A DNA stretch of 64,000 nucleotides from Bugula neritina (GCA_964035545.1 CAXIUT010000230.1:1736001-1800000), one strand, 5' to 3'; counted from the stretch's first letter, positions 1-15,200 are shown. Notes: generated from the letters alone by a model not told the origin. Numbers and translations: made by a program.

Positions 1-1570
1 ACATACTGGAACACACTGTAACATAATGAAATATGCTGTAGGACACTGAAATACACTGCAACACCCTGAAGTATACTGTAATATACTGAAATGTTATGCA
101 ACGTACTGAAAAATATTGCAACGCGTTGAATTACACTATAACATATTGAAATATACCGCAACATACTGAAATGTAGTGTAATATACAGAATTGAACTGTA
201 ACATACTGAAATATACTGTAACACACTGAAACATACTCTAACATAACGAAATACACTGTAATATACTGAAATATACTGCAACAAACTGAAATGTACTGCA
301 ACATACTGAAGTATACTGCAACATAGTGCAACGTACTGAAATACACTGTAACATACTGAAATACACTGCAACACATTGAAATATACTGCAACATAACGAA
401 ATAAATGGTGAACTAGTGGAATATACTGTAACACAATGAAATTGACTGCAAGATGCTGAAACATACTGTAACATACTGAAATACCCTGCCACATACTGAA
501 ACATACGGCAACATACCGAAATAAACTGCGACACGTTGATAATTACTGCAACATACTGAAATATACTGCAAGTGGTGCAACATACTGAAATACATTGTGA
601 CACACTGAAATACACTGCAACTTACTGCAACATACCACAACATACTGAAATATACTGCGACGCATTAAAATAGACTGCAACATACTGAAATATACTGCAA
701 CATACTGCAACATACTAAAATACACTGCAACATACTGAAATACATTGCAACACATTAAAGCATACTGCAACATACTGAAACGTACTGCAACATACTGAAA
801 TATACTGCGACATACTGAAATACTCTATAACATATTGAAATATACTGCAACATACTGAATTACACTCTAACATACTGAAATATGCTGCAGCATACTGAAA
901 TACACTGCAACACATTGAAATATACTGCAACATACCGAAATGAATGGTAAACTAGTGAAATATACTGTAACATAATGAAACATACCGGAACATACTGCAA
1001 CATAATAAAATATACTGTAACACACTGCATTATGCTACAAGATACTGAAATATACTGTAACATACTGAAACGTTCGCAACATACTGAAATACGCTGCAAC
1101 ATACTGATATATACTGCAAGATACTGCAACATATTGAAATACACTATAACACACTGAAATACACTGCAACATACTGAAATACACTGTAACACATTGAAAT
1201 ACATTGCAAAACATCGAAATATACTGCAACATACTGAAATATGCTGTAGCATACTGAAAGACACTACAACTCTCTGAAAGATAGTGTGATATACGGAAAT
1301 GTACTGCAACATGCCCAAATATACTGCAACACACTGAAACACAAGGCAACATACTGAAATATACTGCGACACATTGAAATATACTGCAACATACTAAAAT
1401 ACACTGCAACATACTGCAACATCCTAAAATACACTGTAACATACTGAAATACACTGCAACACCTTGAAAAATACTGCAACATACCTAAACATACGGCAAC
1501 ATACTAAAATACACTGTAACATATTGAAATATACTGCAACATACTGAACTACACTATAACATATTGAAAT
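1..1570. repeat. Higher-order block A, copy 1
   Basis: Matches 4,716-6,285 base for base at a constant offset of 4,715, with scattered substitutions. It holds, in order, the CAACGCGTTG palindrome (119-128), the GTGGTGCAAC 9-bp unit (near 575), the GGTAAACTAG unit (near 950), the CGTTCGC unit (1,071) and the GATAGTGTGATATACGG unit (near 1,280). This order of markers recurs in later blocks and can serve as a guide to the higher-order repeat. The block is cut by the window start, so its true left edge is unknown. Confidence 0.9.
119..128. repeat. CAACGCGTTG palindromic unit (first of ten)
   Basis: Perfect 10-bp palindrome made by a variant monomer. It recurs at 4,834, 12,084, 17,814, 19,440, 22,667, 23,685, 25,214, 29,398 and 34,554, always followed by AATTAC. 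None was found after 34.6 kb. A marker of one satellite subfamily; any protein-binding role is unknown. Confidence 0.85.
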
Positions 1571-3666
1571 ATGCTGTAGCATACTGAAATATACTGCTAC
1601 ACACTGAAGTATACTGTAATATACAGAAATGAACTGTAACATACTGTAACATACTGAAATATACGGCAACATACTGAAATGTACTGCAACATACTGAAAT
1701 ATACTGCAACAAAGTGAAACGTACTGAAATACAATGTAACATATTGAAATACACTGCGACACATTAAAACATACTACAGCACACTGAAACATACGGCAAC
1801 CTACCAAAATATACTGTGACACGTTGAAAAATACTGCAACATACTGAAATATACTGCAAGTGGTGCAACATACTGAAATACACTGTGACCCACTGAAATA
1901 CACTGCAACATACTGCAACATACTGCAACATACTGAAATACACTGTAACATATTGAAATACACTGCAACATACTGCAACATACTGAAATACACTGGAACT
2001 TACTGAAATATACTGCGACACATTAGAATATACTGTAACATACTGAAATATACTTCAACATACTGTAGCATACTAAAATACACTGTAACATACTGAAATA
2101 CATTGCTACACATTGAAATATACTGCAACATACTGAAACATACTGCAACATACTGACATATACTGCAACATACTGAATTACACTAGAACATATTGAAATA
2201 TACTGCAACATACTGAATTACACTCTAACATACTGAAATATGCCTTAGCATACTGAAATGCACTGCCACACACTGAAGTATACTGTAATATACAGAAATG
2301 TACTGTAACATACTGGAACACACGGCAACATACTGAAATGTACTGCAACATACTGAAATATACTGCAACGTACTGAAATACACTGTAACCTAATGAAATA
2401 CATTGCAACACATTAAAACATACTGCAACATATTGAAACATACTGCAACATACTGAATTACGCTGCAACATACTGAAATATACTGCAAGATACTGCAACA
2501 TACTGAAATACACTGAAATACAATGTAACATATTAAAATACATTGCAAAACGTCGAAATATACTGCAACATACTGAAATATGCTGTAGCATACTGAAAGA
2601 CACTACAACTCACTGAAGGATAGTGTGAGATACAGAAATGTACTGCAACATGCCCAAATATACTGCAACACACTGAAACATAAGGCAACATACTGAAATA
2701 TACTACGATGCATTGAAATATACTGCAACATACTAAAATATACTGCAACATACTGCAACATCCTAAAATACACTGTAACATACTGAAATACACTGCAACA
2801 CCTTGAAAAATACTGCAACATACTTAAACATACGGCAACATACTAAAATACACTATAACATATTGAAATATACTGCAACATACTGAAATACACTGTAACA
2901 TATTGAAATATGCTGTAGCATACTGAAATATACTGCAACACACTGAAGTATACTGTAATATAGAGAAATGTACTGTAACATACTGAAACACACGGCAACA
3001 TACTGAAATGTACTGCAACATACTGAAATATACTGAAATACACTGTAACATAATGAAATATGCTGTAGCACACTGAAATACACTGCAACACACTGAAGTA
3101 TACTGTAATATAGAGAAATGTACTGTAACATACTGAAACACACGGCAACATACTGAAATGTACTGCAACATACCGAAATATACTGCAACATACTGCAACA
3201 TACTGAATTACACTTGAACATAATGAAATACACTGAAACACATTGAAATATACTGCAACATACCGAAATGAATGGTAAACTAGTGAAATACACTGTAACA
3301 TAATGAAACATACCGGAACATACTGCAACATAATAAAATATACTGTAACACACTGAAATAAGCTACAAGATACTGAAATATACTGCAACATACTGAAACG
3401 TACGCGACATCCTAAAATACACTGTAACATACTGAAATACACTGCAACACACTGAAACATAAGGCAACATACTGAAATATACTGCGATGCATTGAAATAT
3501 ACTGCAACATACTAAAATATACTGCAACATACTGCAACATCCTAAAATACACTGTAACATACTGAAATACACTGCAACACCTTGAAAAATACTGCAACAT
3601 ACTTAAACATACGGCAACATACTAAAATACACTATAACATATTGAAATATACTGCAACATACTGAA
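1551..3666. repeat. Higher-order block B, copy 1
   Basis: Matches 8,223-10,328. The offset is 6,672 at the left edge, 6,652 after a 20-bp unit present here (near 1,680-1,700) but absent from the other copy, and 6,662 from about 3,350 onwards. The indels are whole 10- or 20-bp steps, as expected for slippage or unequal exchange in register. Confidence 0.88.
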
Positions 3667-4575
3667 ATACACTATAACATATTGAAATATACTGCAACAT
3701 ACTGAATTACACCCTAACAAACTGAAATATGCTGTAGCATACTGAATTACACTGCAACACACTGAAGTATACTGTAATATGCTGAAATGTACTGCGACAT
3801 ACTGAATTATACTGCAACATACTGCAACATACTGAAATACACTGTAACATAATGAATTATGCTGTAGCACACTGAAATACACTGCAACACACTGAAGTAT
3901 ACTGTAATATAGAGAAATGTACTGTAACATACTGAAACACACGGCAACATACTGAAATGTACTGCAACATACTGAAATATACTGCAACATAGTGCAACAT
4001 ACTGAAACACACTGTAACATAGTGAAATACACTGCAACACATTGAAATATACTGCAACATAACGAAATAAATGGTAAACTAGTGGAATATACTGTAACAC
4101 AATGAAATTGACCGCAAGCTACTGAAATATACTGTAACATACTGAAATACGCTGCCACGCACTGAAACATACGGCAACTTACCGAATTATACTGCGACAC
4201 GTTGAAAAATACTGCCACATACTGAAATATACTGCAAGTGGTGCAACATACTGAAATACACTGTGACACACTGAAATACACTGCAACATACTGCAACATA
4301 CTGCAACATACTGAAATACACTGTAACATATTGAAATACACTGTAACATACTGCAACATACTGAAATACACTGGAACTTACTGAAATATACTGCGACACA
4401 TTAAAATGTACTGTAACATACTGAAATATACTTCAACATACTGCAACATACTAAAATACACTGTAACATACTGAAATACATTGCAACACATTGAAATATA
4501 CTGCAACATACTGAAACATACTGCAACATACTGAAATATACTGCAACATACTGAATTACACTATAACATATTGAA
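3622..4575. repeat. Higher-order block C, copy 1
   Basis: Matches 6,648-7,591 at offset 3,026, falling to 3,016 after a 10-bp unit is lost in the second copy near 7,370. The two diverge at about 4,575, where this copy has the TAGGCTGTAGC variant. Confidence 0.85.
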
Positions 4576-4715
4576 ATAGGCTGTAGCATACTGAATTACA
4601 CTCTAACATAGTGAAATATGCTCTAGCATACTGAAATATACTGCAACACAGTGAAGTATACTGTAATACACTGAAATGTACTGCAACATACTGAATTATA
4701 CTGCAACATACTGCA

Positions 4716-6285
4716 ACATACTGGAACACACTGTAACATAATGAAATATGCTGTAGGACACTGAAATACACTGCAACACCCTGAAGTATACTGTAATATA
4801 CTGAAATGTTATGCAACGTACTGAAAAATAATGCAACGCGTTGAATTACACTATAACATATTGAAATATACCGCAACATACTGAAATGTAGTGTAATATA
4901 CATAAATGAACTGTAACATACTGAAATATACTGTAACACACTGAAACATACTCTAACATACCGAAATACACTGTAACATACTGAAATATAGTGCAACATA
5001 CTGAAATGTACTGCAACATACTGAAGTATACTGCAACATAGTGCAACGTACTGAAATACACTGTAACATACTGAAATACACTGCAACACATTGAAATATA
5101 CTGCAACATAACGAAATAAATGGTGAACTAGTGGAATATACTGTAACACAATGAAATTGACTGCAAGATACTGAAATATACTGTAACATACTGAAATACC
5201 CTGCCACATACTGAAACATACGGCAACATACCGAAATAAACTGCGACACGTTGAAAATTACTGCAACATACTGAAATATACTGCAAGTGGTGCAACATAC
5301 TGAAATACATTGTGACACACTGAAATACACTGCAACTCACTGCAACATACCACAACATACTGAAATATACTGCGACGCATTAAAATATACTGCAACATAC
5401 TGAAATATACTGCAACATACTGCAAGGTACTAAAATACACTGCAACATACTGAAATACATTGCAACACATTAAAACATACTGCAACATACTGAAACGTAC
5501 TGCAATATACTGAAATATACTGCAACATACTGAAATACTCTATAACATATTGAAATATACTGCAACATACTGAATTACACTCTAACATACTGAAATATGC
5601 TTTAGCATACTGAAATACACTGTAACACATTGAAATATACTGCAACATACCGAAATGAATGGTAAACTAGTGAAATATACTGTAACATAATGAAACATAC
5701 CGGAACATACTGCAACATAATAAAATATACTGTAACACACTGCATTATGCTACAAGATACTGAAATATACTGTAACATACTGAAACGTTCGCAACATACT
5801 GAAATACGCTGCAACATACTGATATATACTGCAAGATACTGCAACATATTGAAATACACTATAACACACTGGAATACACTGCAACATACTGAAATACACT
5901 GTAACACATTGAAATACATTGCAAAACATCGAAATATACTGCAACATACTGAAATACGCTGTAGCATACTGAAAGACACTACAACTCTCTGAAGGATAGT
6001 GTGATATACGGAAATGTACTGCAACATGCCCAAATATACTGCAACACACTGAAACACAAGGCAACATACTGAAATATACTGCGACACATTGAAATATACT
6101 GCAACATACTAAAATATACTGCAACATACTGCAACATCCTAAAATACACTGTAACATACTGAAATACACTGCAACACCTTGAAAAATACTGCAACATACT
6201 TAAACATACGGCAACATACTAAAATACACTATAACATATTGAAATATACTGCAACATACTGAAATACACTATAACATACTGAAAT
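4716..6285. repeat. Higher-order block A, copy 2
   Basis: Second copy of the block at 1-1,570, offset 4,715. The same marker order is present: palindrome at 4,834, GTGGTGCAAC near 5,288, GGTAAACTAG near 5,660, CGTTCGC near 5,787. Identity is lost at about 6,285, where this copy moves to another block type. Confidence 0.9.
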
Positions 6286-6647
6286 ATACTGCAAGATACT
6301 GCAACATACTGAAATACACAAAAATACACTGTAACATATTAAAATACATTGCAAAACATCGAAATATACTGCAACATACTGAAATATGCTGTAGCATACT
6401 GAAAGACACTACAACTCACTGAAGGATAGTGTGATATACGGAAATGTATTGCAACATGCCAAATATACTGCAACACACTGAAACATAAGGCAACATACCG
6501 AAATATACTGCGATGCATTGAAATATACTGCAACATACTAAAATATACTGCAACATACTGCAACATCCTAAAATACACTGTAACATACTGAAATACACTG
6601 CAACACCTTGGAAAATACTGCAACATACTTAAACATACGGCAACATA

Positions 6648-7591
6648 CTAAAATACACTATAACATATTGAAATATACTGCAACATACTGAAATACACTA
6701 TAACATATTGAAATATACTGCAACATACTGAATTACACTCTAACAAACTGAAATATGCTGTAGCATACTGAATTACACTGCAACACACTGAGATATACTG
6801 TAATATGCTGAAATGTACTGCGACATACTGAATTATACTGCAACATACTGCAACATACTGAAATACACTGTAACATAATGAAATATGCTGTAGCACACTG
6901 AAATACACTGCAACACACTGAAGTATACTGTAATATAGAGAAATGTACTGTAACATACTGAAACACACGGCAACATACTGAAATGTACTGCAACATACTG
7001 AAATATACTGCAACATAGTGCAACATACTGAAACACACTGTAACATAGTGAAATACACTGCAACACATTGAAATATACTGCAACATAACGAAGTAAATGG
7101 TAAACTAGTGGAATATACTGTAACACAATGAAATTGACCGCAAGATACTGAAATATACTGTAACATACTGAAATACGCTGCCACAGACTGAAACATACGG
7201 CAACCTACCGAATTATAGTGCGACACGTTGAAAAATACTGCAACATACTGAAATATACTGCAAGTGGTGCAACATACTGAAATACACTGTGACACACTGA
7301 AATACACTGCAACATACTGCAACATACTGCAACATACTGAAATACACTGTAACATATTGAAATACACTGCAACATACTGAAATACACTGGAACTTACTGA
7401 AATATACTGCGACACAGTAAAATGTACTGTAACATACTGAAATATACTTCAACGTACTGCAACATACTAAAATACACTGTAACATACTGAAATACATTGC
7501 AACACAATGAAATATACTGCAACATACTGAAACATAGTGCAACATACTGAAATATACTGCAACATACTGAATTACACTATAACATATTGAA
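6648..7591. repeat. Higher-order block C, copy 2
   Basis: Second copy of the 3,622-4,575 block (offset 3,026/3,016). It carries a 10-bp deletion near 7,370. It lies immediately downstream of a shortened block A-like segment. Confidence 0.85.
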
Positions 7592-8222
7592 ATATACTGC
7601 AACATACTGAATTACACTTTTACATACTGAAATAGGCTGTAGCATACTGAAATACACTGCAACACATTGAAATATACTGCAACATACCGAAATGAATGGT
7701 AAACTAGTGAAATATACTGTAACATAATGAAACATACCGAAACATACTGCAACATAATAAAATATACTGTAACACACTGCATTATGCTACAAGATACTGA
7801 AATATACTGTAACATACTGAAACGTTCGCAACATACTGAAATACGCTGCAACATACTGATATATACTGCAAGATACTGCAACATATTGAAATACACTATA
7901 ACACACTGAAATACACTGAAAAATACTGAAATACACTGTAACACATTGAAATACATTGCAAAACATCGAAATATACTGCAACATACTGAAATATGCTGTA
8001 GCATACTGAAAGACACTACAACTCAATGAAGGATAGTGTGATATACGGAAATGTACTGCAACATGCCCAAAAATACTGCAACACACTGAAACATAAGGCA
8101 ACATACTGAAATATACTGCGACACATTGAAATATACTGCAACATACTAAAATATACTGCAACATACTGCAACATCCTAAAATACACTATAACATATTGAA
8201 ATATACTGCAACATACTGAAAT

Positions 8223-10328
8223 ACACTATAACATATTGAAATATGCTGTAGCACACTGAAATACACTGCCACACACTGAAGTATACTGTAATATACAGAA
8301 ATGAACTGTAACATACTGTAACATACTGAATCATACGGCAACATACTGAAATATACTGCAACAAAGTGAAACGTACTGAAATACAATGTAACATATTGAA
8401 ATACACTGCGACACATTAAAACATACTACAGCACACTGAAACATACGGCAACCTACCGAAATATACTGTGACACGTTGAAAAATACTGCAACATACTGAA
8501 ATATACTGCAAGTGGTGCAACATACTGAAATACACTGTGACCCACTGAAATACACTGCAACATACTGCAACATACTGCAACATACTGAAATACACTGTAA
8601 CATATTGAAATACACCGCAACATACTGCAACATACTGAAATACACTGGAACTTACTGAAATATACTGCGACACATTAGAATATACTGTAACATACTGAAA
8701 TATACTTCAACATACTGTAGCATACTAAAATACACTGTAACATACTGAAATACATTGCTACACATTGAAATATACTGCAACATACTGAAACATACTGCAA
8801 CATACTGACATATACTGCAACATACTGAATTACACTAGAACATATTGAAATATACTGCAACATACTGAATTACACTCTAATATACTGAAATATGCCTTAG
8901 CATACTGAAATGCACTGCCACACACTGAAGTATACTGTAATATACAGAAATGTACTGTAACATACTGGAACACAAGGCAACATACTGAAATGTACTGCAA
9001 CATACTGAAATATACTGCAACGTACTGAAATACACTGTAACCTAATGAAATACATTGCAACACATTAAAACATACTGCAACATATTGAAACATACTGCAA
9101 CATACTGAATTACGCTGCAACATACTGAAATATACTGCAAGATACTGCAACATACTGAAATACACTGAAATACACTGTAACATATTAAAATACATTGCAA
9201 AACGTCGAAATATACTGCAACATACTGAAATATGCTGTAGCATACTGAAAGACACTACAACTCACTGAAGGATAGTGTGAGATACAGAAATGTACTGCAA
9301 CATGCCCAAATATACTGCAACACACTGAAACATAAGGCAACATACTGAAATATACTACGATGCATTGAAATATACTGCAACATACTAAAATATACTGCAA
9401 CATACTGCAACATCCTAAAATACACTGTAACATACTGAAATACACTGCAACACCTTGAAAAATACTGCAACATACTTAAACATACGGCAACATACTAAAA
9501 TACACTATAACATATTGAAATATACTGCAATATACTGAAATACACTGTAACATATTGAAATATGCTGTAGCATACTGAAATATACTGCCACACACTGAAG
9601 TATACTGTAATATACAGAAACGTACTGTAACATACTGTAACATACTGAAACATACGGCAACATACTGAAATGTACTGCAACATACTGAAATATACTGAAA
9701 TACACTGTAACATAATGAAATATGCTGTAGCACACTGAAATACACTGCAACACACTGAAGTATACTGTAATATAGAGAAATGTACTTTAACATACTGAAA
9801 CACACGGCGACATACTGAAATGTACTGCAACATACTGAAATATACTGCAACATACTGCAACATACTGAATTACACTTGAACATAATGAAATACACTGAAA
9901 CACATTTAAATATACTGCAACATACCGAAATGAATGGTAAACTAGTGAAATACACTGTAACATAATGAAACATACCGGAACATACTGCAACATAATAAAA
10001 TATACTGTAACACACTGAAATAAGCTACAAGATACTGAAATATACTGCAACATACTGAAACGTACGCGACATCCTAAAATACACTGTAACATACTGAAAT
10101 ACACTGCAACACACTGAAACATAAGGCAACATACTGAAATATACTGCGATGCATTGAAATATACTGCAACATACTAAAATATACTGCAACATACTGCAAC
10201 ATCCTAAAATACACTGTAACATACTGAAATACACTGCAACACCTTGAAAAATACTGCAACATACTTAAACATACGGCAACATACTAAAATACACTATAAC
10301 ATATTGAAATATACTGCAACATACTGAA
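8223..10328. repeat. Higher-order block B, copy 2
   Basis: Second copy of the 1,551-3,666 block. It ends at about 10,328, where the first copy continues with ACACTATAAC but this one switches to the GTAGTGTAAT variant seen in block A. That marks a junction between block types. Confidence 0.88.
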
Positions 10329-11639
10329 ATGTAGTGTAATATACAGAAATGAACAGTAACATACTGAAATATACTGTAACACACTGAAACATACTCTAAC
10401 ATACCGAAATACACTGTAACATACTGAAATATACTGCAACATACTGAAATGTACTGCAACATACTGAAGTATGCTGCAACATAGTGCAACGCACTGAAAT
10501 ACACTGTAACATCCTGAAATACACTGCAACACATTGAAATATACTGCAACATAAGAAATAAATGGTGAACTAGTGGAATATACTGTAACACAATGAAATT
10601 GACTGCAAGATACTGAAATATACTGCAACATACTGAATTACACTATAACATATTGAAATATACTGCAACATACTGAATTACACTTTAACATACTGAAATA
10701 GGCTGTAGCATACTGAAATACACTGCAACACATTGAAATATACTGCAACATACCGAAATGAATGGTAAACTAGTGAAATATACTGTAACATAATGAAACA
10801 TACCGGAACATACTGCAACATAATAAAATATACTGTAACACACTGCATTATGCTACAAGATACTGAAATATACTGTAACATACTGAAACGTTCGCAACAT
10901 ACTGAAATACGCTGCAACATACTGATATATACTGCAAGATACTGCAACATATTGAAATACACTATAACACACTGGAATACACTGCAACATACTGAAATAC
11001 ACTGTAACACATTGAAATACATTGCAAAACATCGAAATATACTGCAACATACTGAAATACGCTGTAGCATACTGAAAGACACTACAACTCTCTGAAGGAT
11101 AGTGTGATATACGGAAATGTACTGCAACATGCCCAAAAATACTGCAACACACTGAAACATAAGGCAACATACTGAAATATACTGCGACACATTGAAATAT
11201 ACTGCAACATACTAAAATATACTGCAACATACTGCAACATCCTAAAATACAGTATAACATATTGCAATATACTGCAACATACTGAAATACAGTATAACAT
11301 ATTGAAATATGCTGTAGCACACTGAAATACACTGCCACACACTGAAGTATACTGTAATATACAGAAATGTACTGTAACATACTGGAACACACGGCAACAT
11401 ACTGAAATGTACTGCAACATCCTGAAATATACTGCAACGTAGTGCAACGTACTGAAATACACTGTAACATAATGAAATATGCTGTAGGACACTGAAATAC
11501 ACTGCAACACCATGAAGTATCCTGTAATATACAGAAATGTATTGTGACATACTGAAATATGCTACAAGATACTGAAATATACTGTAACATACTGAAATAT
11601 ACTGCAACATACTGAAATGTACTGCAACATACTGAAATA

Positions 11640-13297
11640 TACTGCAACATAGTGCAACATACTGAAACACACGTAACATAGTGAAATACACTGCAACACA
11701 TTGAAATATACTGCAGCATACTGAAACATACTGCAACATACTGAAATACACTGCAACATACTGAATTACACTATAACATATTGAAATATACTGCAACATA
11801 CTGACTTACACTTTAACATACTGAAATAGGCTGTAGCATACTGAATTACACTCTAACATACTGAAATATGCTCTAGCATACTGAAATACACTGCAACACA
11901 GTGAAGTATACTGTAATACACTGAAATGTACTGCAACATTCTGAATTATACTGCAACATACTGCAACATACTGGAACACACTGTAACATAATGAAATATG
12001 CTGTAGGACACTGAAATACACTGCAACACCCTGAAGTATCCTGTAATATGCTGAAATCTTATGCAACGTACTGAAAAATAATGCAACGCGTTGAATTACA
12101 CTATAACATATTGAAATATACCGCATTATACTGAAATGTAGTGTAATATACAGAAATGAACTGTAACATACTGAAATATACTGTAACACACTGAAACATA
12201 CTCTAACATACCGAAATACACTGTAACATACTGAAATATACTGCAACATACTGAAATGTACTGCAACATACTGAAGTATACTGCAACATAGTGCAACGTA
12301 CTGAAATACACTGTAACATACTGAAATACACTGCAACACATTGAAATATACTGCAACATAACGAAATAAATGGTGAACTAGTGGAATATACTGTAACACA
12401 ATGAAATTGACTGCAAGATACTGAAATATACTGTAACATACTGAAATACCCTGCCACATACTGAAACATACGGCAACATACCGAAATAAACTGCGACACG
12501 TTGAAAATTACTGCAACATACTGAAATATACTGCAAGTGGTGCAACATACTGAAATACATTGTGACACACTGAAATACACTGCAACTTACTGCAACATAC
12601 CACAACATACTGAAATATACTGCGACGCACTAAAATATACTGCAACATACTGAAATATACTGCAACATACTGCAACATACTAAAATACACTGCAACATAC
12701 TGAAATACATTGAAACACGTTAAAACATACTGCAACATACTGGAACGTACTGCAACATACTGAAATATACTGCAACATACTGAAATACTCTATAACATAT
12801 TGAAATATACTGCAACATACTGAATTACACTCTAACATACTGAAATATGCTGTAGCATAATGAAATACACTGCAACACATTGAAATATACTGCAACATAC
12901 CGAAATGAATGGTAAACTAGTGAAATATACTGTAACATAATGAAACATACCGGAACATACTGCAACATAATAAAATATACTGTAACACACTGCATTATGC
13001 TACAAGACACTGAAATATACTGTAACATACTGAAACGTTCGCAACATACCGAAATACGCTGCAACATACTGATATATACTGCAAGATACTGCAACATATT
13101 GAAATACACTATAACACACTGAAATACACTGAAAAATACTGAAATACACTGTAACACATTGAAATACATTGCAAAACATCGAAATATACTGCAACATACT
13201 GAAATATGCTGTAGCATACTGAAAGACACTACAACTCTCTGAAGGATAGTGTGATATACGGAAATGTACTGCAACATGCCCAAAAATACTGCAACAC
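11640..13297. repeat. Higher-order block D, copy 1 (interrupted by transposon)
   Basis: Begins at the shortened CACACGTAA unit and includes the palindrome (12,084), the GTGGTGCAAC unit, the GGTAAACTAG unit and the CGTTCGC unit. It matches 17,370-19,030 at offset 5,730. Its part from about 12.08 kb matches 19.44-20.64 kb at offset 7,356. It stops at the transposon inserted at 13,298. The continuing sequence is found on the far side, after 15,858. Confidence 0.9.
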
Positions 13298-13422
13298 CAC
13301 AGTTGGTTTAAGGTCATTACTTTCCAGATTCAGGCACTGCTTTATGTTATATATAAACGGTTTCCAGGGGATAGCTCGAACAGTTTTTGTCTCACATTAA
13401 CAAATTTTACATGAAAAGATAG
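13298..13422 (+). repeat. Left terminal inverted repeat of the 2,561-bp element
   Basis: Pairs with the reverse complement of 15,727-15,858. It is identical for the outer 20 bp and then matches in blocks separated by small indels, ending with ATGAAAAGATA at 13,411-13,421. Confidence 0.9.
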
Positions 13423-14194
13423 CTCTTGCATTCCTCTTTCATATACTTTTTTAATTTTTCAACAAAAAATTTTCTGAGAAAGTTGTTGCATAATAAGTAA
13501 AATTTTACACCCTCCATGTTCCACTGCTGTAGCACAGGGGATTCATTTTATAAAGTCTAAAAGTTAAACTTGACATTCCTTGATATGTTTTCTCTAATAT
13601 ACTTTCTTTGTTTTTTGAAATTCTGTTTATGCTCTTCACAATTTGGTAAAAACATACACCAGTTTGCAAGTTTCACTGCAATTTTCTAAATTCTTCATAT
13701 GGTGGTTCTAGCTACGCTCCTGTGACTAATTATAGCATTCCTTGTACGTTTGCCGCTCTGCGCTATCACAATAACATATAGTACCCTCTCGCACAAATTG
13801 GCAATCTATTGGATTTCTGCCAATATAATGTTCCCTGTTTTACATTAGCACTTAGCTGAATCATCTCACTATGTTACAATAATATATTGAAAATGCCTCA
13901 GCACAACATAATTCTTTGTTTGTTTGGCAGAGTTAATTTCAGCTAAATCACTTCACTTTGCAGTCTTGTCAGTAAAGGTCTGTCTATAGCACAGCAGGTG
14001 TACTTTCAGTTTCTCTAATTCACATGATTATTTTAAGTACATTGTATTCTATAAGATCAATTTAAGGTTTAGTCCAGTGTTCAGTATCTAATTATTATGC
14101 ATGTATGTTGTCTTACTGTTGAACAAAAGTTAAAAAAAAACTTTACAATTATAGCCATATTTATTATACATGCGTAGAATTTGCATAAGTTGAC

Positions 14195-14275
14195 AAAAAA
14201 AAATGCAACAAAACAGGGTTGAACCATGACCAACCAACTCATCGCTGACGCCACTAACCTCTGGACCACGCAATC
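14195..14275 (-). mobile_element. tRNA-derived SINE-like head
   Basis: Read on the minus strand, the sequence has a pol III A box (TGGTCCAGAGG, 14,268-14,258) and, 32 bases further on, a B box fitting the consensus GWTCRANNC (GGTTCAACCC, 14,225-14,216), followed by a nine-T run (14,203-14,195). GTGGTCCAGAGGTTAG resembles the start of Glu-type tRNAs (GTGGTCTAGTGGTTAG). The acceptor stem and anticodon arm are not preserved, so this is a SINE head rather than a working tRNA gene. The downstream body cannot be delimited. It lies inside the 2,561-bp transposon. Confidence 0.6.
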
Positions 14276-15200
14276 GTCGTTAATGTGATGCGCACTATAT
14301 GAGTGACTATCATTACATAAATATTTCGCGCGCAAATGGGTTATAATTATTAGGCTGTCAATTCATGTTGATAGCAGTCAACTGTTGCAATAGTCTCGGG
14401 TTACTAGCAAAGCTAATGGTTTTGAACAAATAACCCAAAAGTTTAAAAATAAGTAGCTTGCATATTACTAGCTACAAAAACAGGTCTGAAATAGACTGGT
14501 AAAGCAAGCTCTTATTGTAGAGTTTGCAGATGTGCTCTAAAATAAAACTTAAACTGTATGGTATTACATAAGTATTTGTATGCGAGAGATAAATGGACAT
14601 TACTGAGTTTCTGGAAAACAACATACTTGAAGTTAACTTTGACAATGGTGTGTTATTTTCATCATAGCTAGCCTATAGCATAAATCTCTAATCATATGAA
14701 TCTTTATGAAGCCCACAGCTCATGTAAGGGTGGCAATGTAATTTGAAATGAACAATTATGTTGCTGCATTGTGTCTAAGGTATATTAGAGAGCAGAATTT
14801 GGTTTTACTAGCCTACCCCAACGGCATTCTACAATGCAGCTTATATGCTGGCAGTTGTAATAAGTACTGCCAATAGCAAGGTTACTATCACTGCTAGCTC
14901 TGTGCAGTATGTAACCTCTTGAATAATTGCACCAATTTTAAACTCTTGGAAGTTGGCCAAGTTATCATATCGCAGCCAGCCACCGGAGACAAAGCATCAG
15001 AGCTATTCATATAATATTATACTGATGCACTTGGTAGCAGAGTGGCTAATCTAATATAGTTCATAGTTCAACACCCTTTACTTTGGGAATACAGCCTCTT
15101 TTTTTAGGTTTACCTTACAAAGCATGAAAATATCTAAACTGACATTCTGATAATTTAGAGGTACATTTTGAAAACTAGGTTAATTGCACTTGTTTGCACA

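Larger units (their letters stand above)
1..13297. repeat. 10/20-bp satellite array, left segment
   Basis: Tandem repeat whose basic step is 10 bp. The commonest halves are ATACTGAAAT and ATACTGCAAC, giving a 20-bp dimer. Frequent variants are TACACTG for TATACTG, TGTAAC for TGCAAC, ACACATTG, and CTAAAAT for CTGAAAT. Short runs of only the GCAAC half occur, for example near 1,912-1,935, showing that 10 bp is the true monomer. Some conserved units are 9 bp long (CGTTCGCAA at 1,071; the TGGTGCAAC unit near 575), and these shift the register by one base. The whole segment is non-coding: every open frame in it is a read-through of the repeat on the minus strand. This segment carries the ACGCGT palindrome and CGTTCGC markers typical of the first 34 kb. 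The tandem structure is certain; its function (centromeric, heterochromatic or other) is unknown. Confidence 0.98.

Noticed and set aside
1-13297. CRISPR-like array
   Set aside because: The repeats are directly adjacent and degenerate, without unique spacers of constant length, and no cas gene is present.
14081-14335. 84-codon minus-strand frame inside the 2,561-bp transposon
   Set aside because: It overlaps the tRNA-like SINE head and T runs, has no recognisable domain, and such a length is expected by chance.
15035-15076. Second tRNA-like promoter on the plus strand (TAGCAGAGTGGC and GTTCAACACC)
   Set aside because: The A-box-like match is good, but the B-box match is imperfect and the spacing of about 18 bases is too short for a tRNA. 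At most a decayed SINE remnant.
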